A stretch of 64,000 nucleotides of DNA, taken from Chloropicon primus (Eukaryota > Chlorophyta > Chloropicophyceae > Chloropicales > Chloropicaceae). Made by a program: the position numbers and the translations under genes. The stretch covers positions 706,553 to 770,552 of the forward strand of contig CP060763.1 in the NCBI GenBank assembly GCA_023205875.1, in the 5' to 3' direction. Positions 59,350-64,000 of the stretch are shown in pieces. The notes beneath the pieces were generated by a model. That model saw only the letters and a list, made by a program, of their open reading frames with translations, was not told the origin of the DNA and did no database searches. Each line of letters begins with the position of its first letter. Within the stretch, counting starts at the first letter, position 1.

Positions 59350-62199
59350 TCACCTGCTGCCCCAGGCGGAGGGCCTTCCGTCCTCCTCGTCGTCGCTCCC
59401 GATGTCACCGTACTCCCAGATGTTCAGGTGGTCCTTCCTGGCCTTCTCCTCCTCCTCCTTGAGGGCCGCGTACGCGTCGCTCTGGTGAAGGACCGACCTC
59501 TTGTTCCTCTCCACCCGGGCCAGGCCCTGCTTCACCAGCTCCAGGGCGATCGCCTCGTGGGTCTCCGGGTCGGTCAGCGCCACCCGCGCGACCGTTTCGG
59601 GCCTCCTGCCCTGGACGACCTCGCTGGACCTGGACTCCACCGTGGCGTCCAGGACCTGGCCCCGGCCGATCAGGCCCTGGAGCTCCGAGGCGGCCTCGTA
59701 ACCAAAGTCCTCCTCCAGCTTGGGGACCTTGACCCCCGCGAGCTGGCAGGCGAAGGCCAGGGGCTTGGAGGACTTGAGCTGCAGGTTCCCCTCGATGGGG
59801 GATAGCTCCTTGGCGGTCACGACGTCCCTGTTGCCAAAGTCCACGTAGAACACCTCGTAGGTCTTGGCCTTGTCGTCGTAGCGCTCCACCCGGGCCCTGT
59901 AGACCTGGCCGTCGCCCTTGTACTTGCACAGCACGACCTCCCCGTTCTGGTACCTGGCCGAGTCCCCGGCGGAGGACTCCGAGAGGCCGAGCCCCGCCAC
60001 CTCCTTGAGGAGGGCGTTGGCCTCGTCGTCGGCCTTCTGGGCGTAGAACAGGCCCCCGCTCACCACGCAGACGCACCTGATCTTGACCTCCTCCTTCTGG
60101 TGCTGGGCCCCGTTACCCGAGCTGGACTCCGCCTCCGCCTCCGCCTGGGCGTCCGGCTCCTGGTAGTCCTTCCACAGGTTGATCCTGGCGTCCTTGGCCC
60201 GGCTCTGGGCCAGAGTCAGCGGGGACCCGCTCGAGACGTTGTAGCCGTGGATCGTGGCCAGCCCTTGGGAAAGGAGCTGCTCGGCGATGTCGATCCTCTT
60301 GTTGTTCCCGTGCAGCAGCCTCAGCTTTCCGGTGAAGGTTCCCATCTTGTCGATGGACTCCACCTCGATCTCGACGTCCCTCTGCATGCAGTGGACCCTG
60401 GCGTACTTGAGGGCCTCGTCCGAGTACGGCTCGTTCCTGCCCGGGCACCTCACGTCCGACAGAGCAAAGGTGAGGGCGATCGCCTGCTTCGGCACCAGGA
60501 GCTTGTACCTGTGCCCGCTCAGCACGTAGTCCACGATGGCGTTCACCCTGTCCGACCTCTGCAGGAAGGGCAGGAACTGTTTGGACTTCTGGGCGGACGA
60601 GTTCACGGAGAGGTCGTTCATCCTCCCCCCGCTGCTGGGCTTCTTGCCCCCGTGGATGCCCTTCTTGTTCTTCACGGCCCTGGCCTCCGCCTCGACCATC
60701 TCCTCGAAGTTCTCGGCCCTCACGTCCCCGCTGCGGTGGTTCTGGCACGTCGCCAGGCCCCTGGACAGGAGGACCTCGCTCACGTTCACCGTCTTGGGCG
60801 ACCCGCCCTGCCTCTCCTCGTACGAGATCGAGGCGAAGCTCAGCGTGCGCATCTGCTGCTGCTGCTGCTGGTCCCCGCCGCCCTGCTGGCCGCCGCCGCC
60901 CAACGGGACCTTCCTCTCGTACTCGATCCTCGCGGTCACCTCCTTGCCCACGATCTTCTGCCTCAGGACCTCCTTGGCCTCCTCGGCCCAGGGCTCCCCC
61001 TGGTTGTTGTTGCCCCTGGTGGGCATCCTCGGGGCCCTGAGGCTCGAGAGATGAACCCTCCTCTCCGACCTGTCCTTGAGGCTCAGCAGGACCACGGTGT
61101 CCCCGCTCACCACCTCGGTGACGATGCACTTCATCTCCCCCCCGGCGTCCTCCGAGACGCCGGCGCTCGGCACGTAGTCGTGCCACAAGTTCGCCTTCCT
61201 GGCCTTGGCCGCCTTCTCGGCCTGCCTCTGCTTGGACGACGCCAGCGAGGGGAGCATCCTGCCCGACCAGTCCAGCACCTTGGCCAGGCCCTCCCTGAGG
61301 AGGAGCTCCGCGACGCTCTCGCCCTGGGGGGTGTAGACGCTCGCGTAGACGTTGCCGAACTTGTCGAGCTCCTCGAAGCACACCTCGCAGTCCCTGCTGA
61401 GCACGAGGTTCTCCACGAAGACCTTGCTCCTCACCCCGAAGGCCTCGGTGCCCTGGGTCTCCTGGCCCTCCTGCTGCCTCCTCTGCACGAGGGGGCACGC
61501 CACCCCGCACAGGAACACCGTGGCCTGGACGAACTCCCTCTTCTGCTTCTCGCTGTCCGTCGGCTTGACCAGGACCCTCAGGACGTGGGGGTTCCCCACG
61601 CTCTCCACGACGCACCCGTACCTCATCCGGTTCCTCAGCTTGCTCCTGTCCACGAGGGACTGGGCGGTCACGCACCCGTCGCCGTCGCCCACCCCGAGGA
61701 CCTTCCTCCTGGGGTTCTGCTTCCTCTCCTTGCCGCTGCTGTTCTCCCCGAAGGTCCAGATCCCCAGGCCCTTGTTCCTCGCGGCCTCCTCCGCCTGCTT
61801 CAGCTGGTGCGCCAGGTCGGACTTCCCGTCCTTGGCCCTCGCCAAGCCAGCGGACACCTGGAGCAAGGCGGCGTTGTTGTTCTGGGAGTCGAACACCGTG
61901 CCGAACTCCAGGTTCTTGCCCTTGATCACGTCGTCCACACGGAACACGACGCCCTGGCCCACAAGAGCCCGTCTCAGGTTCTCCCTGCTGCTCCAGGCCC
62001 CGGGCTCCTCGTTCGTGGACCCGTCCCTCCTCCCCAGCCTCGGCGCCATGATCCCGCTCAGGATCAGCCTCTTCTCCTGCCTCAGGGCCTGGCAGTTGGG
62101 TGGGATCTGCTCGTGCGAGCTGCACCCGCTCGAAACCACCACCACGGAGTCCCCGCTGCTCACCTCCTTCACCACGCCGCGCAACCAACCCGTCGCCAT
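59350..62199 (-). CDS. TSN: Tudor staphylococcal nuclease (Tudor-SN/SND1)
   Basis: A 949-residue protein with four tandem staphylococcal nuclease-like (OB-fold) domains in about residues 1-690, a Tudor domain (about 775-830; YKGDGQVYRARVERYD, then TYEVFYVDFGNRDVV), and a partial fifth nuclease domain at the end. The repeated start pattern is seen in WLRGVVKEVSSGDSVVVVSS and MKCIVTEVVSGDTVVLLSL. The architecture and length match plant Tudor-SN, which binds RNA in stress granules, affects mRNA stability and joins splicing and RISC complexes. It is the last gene before the telomere, one exon, on the - strand, reading away from the chromosome end. Confidence 0.95.
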   Translation of the reverse strand: MATGWLRGVVKEVSSGDSVVVVSSGCSSHEQIPPNCQALRQEKRLILSGIMAPRLGRRDGSTNEEPGAWSSRENLRRALVGQGVVFRVDDVIKGKNLEFGTVFDSQNNNAALLQVSAGLARAKDGKSDLAHQLKQAEEAARNKGLGIWTFGENSSGKERKQNPRRKVLGVGDGDGCVTAQSLVDRSKLRNRMRYGCVVESVGNPHVLRVLVKPTDSEKQKREFVQATVFLCGVACPLVQRRQQEGQETQGTEAFGVRSKVFVENLVLSRDCEVCFEELDKFGNVYASVYTPQGESVAELLLREGLAKVLDWSGRMLPSLASSKQRQAEKAAKARKANLWHDYVPSAGVSEDAGGEMKCIVTEVVSGDTVVLLSLKDRSERRVHLSSLRAPRMPTRGNNNQGEPWAEEAKEVLRQKIVGKEVTARIEYERKVPLGGGGQQGGGDQQQQQQMRTLSFASISYEERQGGSPKTVNVSEVLLSRGLATCQNHRSGDVRAENFEEMVEAEARAVKNKKGIHGGKKPSSGGRMNDLSVNSSAQKSKQFLPFLQRSDRVNAIVDYVLSGHRYKLLVPKQAIALTFALSDVRCPGRNEPYSDEALKYARVHCMQRDVEIEVESIDKMGTFTGKLRLLHGNNKRIDIAEQLLSQGLATIHGYNVSSGSPLTLAQSRAKDARINLWKDYQEPDAQAEAEAESSSGNGAQHQKEEVKIRCVCVVSGGLFYAQKADDEANALLKEVAGLGLSESSAGDSARYQNGEVVLCKYKGDGQVYRARVERYDDKAKTYEVFYVDFGNRDVVTAKELSPIEGNLQLKSSKPLAFACQLAGVKVPKLEEDFGYEAASELQGLIGRGQVLDATVESRSSEVVQGRRPETVARVALTDPETHEAIALELVKQGLARVERNKRSVLHQSDAYAALKEEEEKARKDHLNIWEYGDIGSDDEEDGRPSAWGSR

Positions 62200-63657
62200 C
62201 CTTCTTTCTTCTTCTTCTTCTTCTTCTTCTCTCTTGCTTTTCTTTCCTTGGTTCGTTTGTTGATTGATCTCAACTCAACACCCCCCTCCACTTTGAGGAA
62301 AAGAACAAGCGAGCGCAACGCGACGCGCGTGCGTGCCCTATCGACAAGGTTTGCGGTCTTTCTTCAGTCGTGTCTGAGAGCCCTCCTCTGGTCCAAATAC
62401 CAAAGGTTTCCCGTTCCCAACCCAAGGCCTTGCGCGTATCGGTCGTCGTTCCTCCTGCCTCCTCCTTTGCCCTAATGCTCGCGCAATCCTCTCCGGATCA
62501 TCCAGGTGATCTCCGCTTTTATTCAACGGCATTGATTTCGGGATTAGCGGGGGCGCGGAGGGAGGGCAGGGGAGGGGATCGAGGACACCATCACCATCGG
62601 GGAGGAACAGGATTGGTTTGGAGGTGTGGTTGGGGGGTCTCTGTCGTCCAATTGGGGTCCTTGGAAGACCTTCGTCTCAGTCGCCTTGATCGATGACACT
62701 GAATGGGAGGAGGGGCCGGGCCCAGATCGGGTCCGGGCACCGGCCTCCAGGGGTGGGGGAGGAGAGGTGTTGAGGTTGATGCAGGGGGTTGGGAGGGGAA
62801 ACGAGGCAGGGAGAAGTTGATGTGGGTAGTTTTGCGTGGCTTGGATCACCTGTGTTTGGTTCATGCTTCACTTGATTATGTAATGTAGGTGTGTATGATA
62901 TGATTCTGTTGCTATTATTGTCCATTTTGGGCCTACTTTTTGGCACGAATAGTGGAGTGACGGATCCAGTTCGTATCCGATGGCTGTAAAACTTTGTCAG
63001 AAGGGGCTTGTATTTTATATTTGGATACTCCTCGAATATGGTGTATGTTGCCGTCGTCGTTGAACCTGTAGAGATCCATCTGTCGGACCACTAAAACCCA
63101 AACCACAGCCCTCCATGGATGATGATGATGATGATGTGTGAATGGAGTCCGTGATGAAGAAACTTGTTCCGGGTGGAGTGCAATCTAGGGCACCTGAGAA
63201 TAAAGAGGTCCAATCGTAAACCTTACCCTGATCCACTCTTCTGCTGGAATCCGTCGTCTTATGCGACCTGGTTTAGGGCCGACTAAAACCCAGATCACAC
63301 TTAAAACCTATACCAGAAGGAAAAAATGCGGTGGCTTGGAGGCACCACGGAAAGCTTGGATGATGCGACGGTGTCTTTTACTTAGGCTTCTTTTGTTCTC
63401 CGGCTCCTTTCCTTGGCCAGGTCGTCCTTCCTTCCTTCCTCGGGCAAACCCTACTCAAGGCACTTCGGACCCACGAGAGGGCCTTTTAGGCGTTAGGTTT
63501 TAGGACTCCCAAGGCTTTAGGAAACGCGGTGACTCGGAGGCACCCCACGGGAAAGGTTGGATGATGCGACGGTGTCTTTCTCCCAGGCTTCTTTTGTTCT
63601 CCGGCTCCTTTCCTTGGCCAGGTCGTCCTTCCTTAGGTTTAGGCTTGTAGGCTTGTT
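62200..63657. other. Subtelomeric region without a supported gene
   Basis: Base composition falls from GC-rich to mixed. A (TTC)n run at 62205-62230 lies in the Tudor-SN 5' leader. Between 62540 and 63300 I see no frame longer than about 100 codons and no domain; a (GAT)n run lies at 63117-63134. From 63328 a pair of ~107 bp repeats begins, leading into the telomere. No subtelomeric gene family or rRNA is visible. Confidence 0.5.
63328..63634 (+). repeat. Two-copy subtelomeric repeat (~107 bp units)
   Basis: Units at about 63328-63434 and 63526-63634 share GGTTGGATGATGCGACGGTGT-type sequence (first copy GCTTGGATGATG) and the long block with CTTCTTTTGTTCTCCGGCTC and CTTTCCTTGGCCAGGTCGTC. They differ at several sites in the first half but appear identical in the last ~60 bp. 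They are about 198 bp apart, directly before the telomeric array. Confidence 0.88.
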
Positions 63658-64000
63658 AGGCTGTTAGGTTGTTATGTTTAGGTTTTAGGTTTTAGGTTTT
63701 AGGTTTTAGGTTTTAGGTTTTAGGTTTTAGGTTTAGGTTTTAGGTTTTAGGTTTTAGGTTTTAGGTTTTAGGTTTTAGGTTTTAGGCTTAGGTTTTAGGC
63801 CCAGGTTTTAGGCCTTAGGTTTTAGGCCCAGGTTTTAGGCCCAGGTTTTAGGCCAGGCCTTAGGTTTTAGGTTTTAGGTTTTAGGTTTTAGGTTTTAGGT
63901 TTTAGGTTTTAGGTTTTAGGTTTTAGGTTTTAGGTTTTAGGTTTTAGGTTTTAGGTTTTAGGTTTTAGGTTTTAGGTTTTAGGTTTTAGGTTTTAGGTTT
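63658..64000 (+). repeat. Telomere: (TTTTAGG)n array, right end of chromosome
   Basis: From about 63678 to the window end the + strand is mostly a 7-base tandem repeat TTTTAGG, G-rich strand running 5' to 3' toward the end, as expected for a right-hand telomere. The outer part (about 63863-64000) is perfect by eye. The inner part includes variants such as TTTAGG and the degenerate block at about 63782-63860 with TTAGGCCCAGG units. The proximal edge (63658-63677) reads TTAGGCTGTTAGGTTG. The array reaches the last base, so its full length is unknown. Confidence 0.95.

Noticed and set aside
60113-62475. Very long open frames opposite Tudor-SN (up to 791 codons)
   Set aside because: Shadow frames caused by GC-rich codon bias; they show no domain, while the - strand frame is a full Tudor-SN.
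62540-63250. Possible subtelomeric gene or tRNA
   Set aside because: No frame over ~100 codons has a domain, and I could not build a cloverleaf with a GGTTCRANNCC B-box.

Overview
This 64 kb window is nuclear DNA from a small-genome photosynthetic eukaryote of the green lineage, ending at the right-hand tip of a chromosome. Three things show this. It carries nuclear genes for plastid proteins (the photosystem II subunit PsbTn, ClpR4, a YGGT/YCF19-type thylakoid protein and an EDS5-like MATE carrier). Its families are eukaryotic (PRL1, NOG2, DCAF1, TREX-2 PCID2, RRP4, Tudor-SN, GnT-I). The last ~320 bp on the + strand are a G-rich telomere array. A prasinophyte-grade marine picoalga such as a chloropicophyte would fit the compact, GC-rich, intron-poor gene layout, but the species is an inference.

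Layout. I support 32 protein-coding genes between base 1 and 62.2 kb, about one per 2 kb, on both strands, mostly as divergent pairs sharing 0.2-1.2 kb promoters and convergent pairs 40-240 bp apart. Six genes have introns (PsbTn has two, the others one each), all GT-AG, 63-329 bp and mostly near the 5' end. Arginine is written largely with AGG. Intergenic DNA is full of simple repeats. I found no tRNA, rRNA, transposon or CRISPR.

Regions. 0-16.5 kb: a truncated unknown gene, MATE transporter, TH1-domain protein, FAM32A, ClpR4, two unknowns, Rab geranylgeranyltransferase alpha, a SURP/SRI-like splicing protein, a class C GPCR and cysteinyl-tRNA synthetase. 16.8-30.3 kb: PRL1, NOG2, an AMSH-N/OTU fusion, an SDR, DCAF1, a REI1-like ribosome factor without zinc ligands and a plant-conserved coiled-coil protein. 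31.5-43 kb: a 1928-residue protein with eight cyclic-nucleotide-binding-like folds, GnT-I, carnosine methyltransferase-like and a GHKL ATPase. 43-53.9 kb: lipid-anchored HECT ligase, PCID2, FAM20-like kinase, DJ-1-like protein, ARM/Sfi1 protein and RRP4. 54-64 kb: CCT-domain regulator, YGGT protein, PsbTn, Tudor-SN, subtelomere and telomere.

The genes do not form one pathway. Themes are RNA processing and ribosome assembly (FAM32A, SURP/SRI, PRL1, NOG2, REI1-like, PCID2, RRP4, Tudor-SN), ubiquitin (OTU, DCAF1, HECT), plastid function, and signalling (GPCR, eight-CNBD protein, FAM20-like kinase). The strongest novelty candidates are the eight-CNBD protein, the zinc-free REI1 homologue, the AMSH-N/OTU fusion, the algal class C GPCR and the two-G telomere repeat TTTTAGG.
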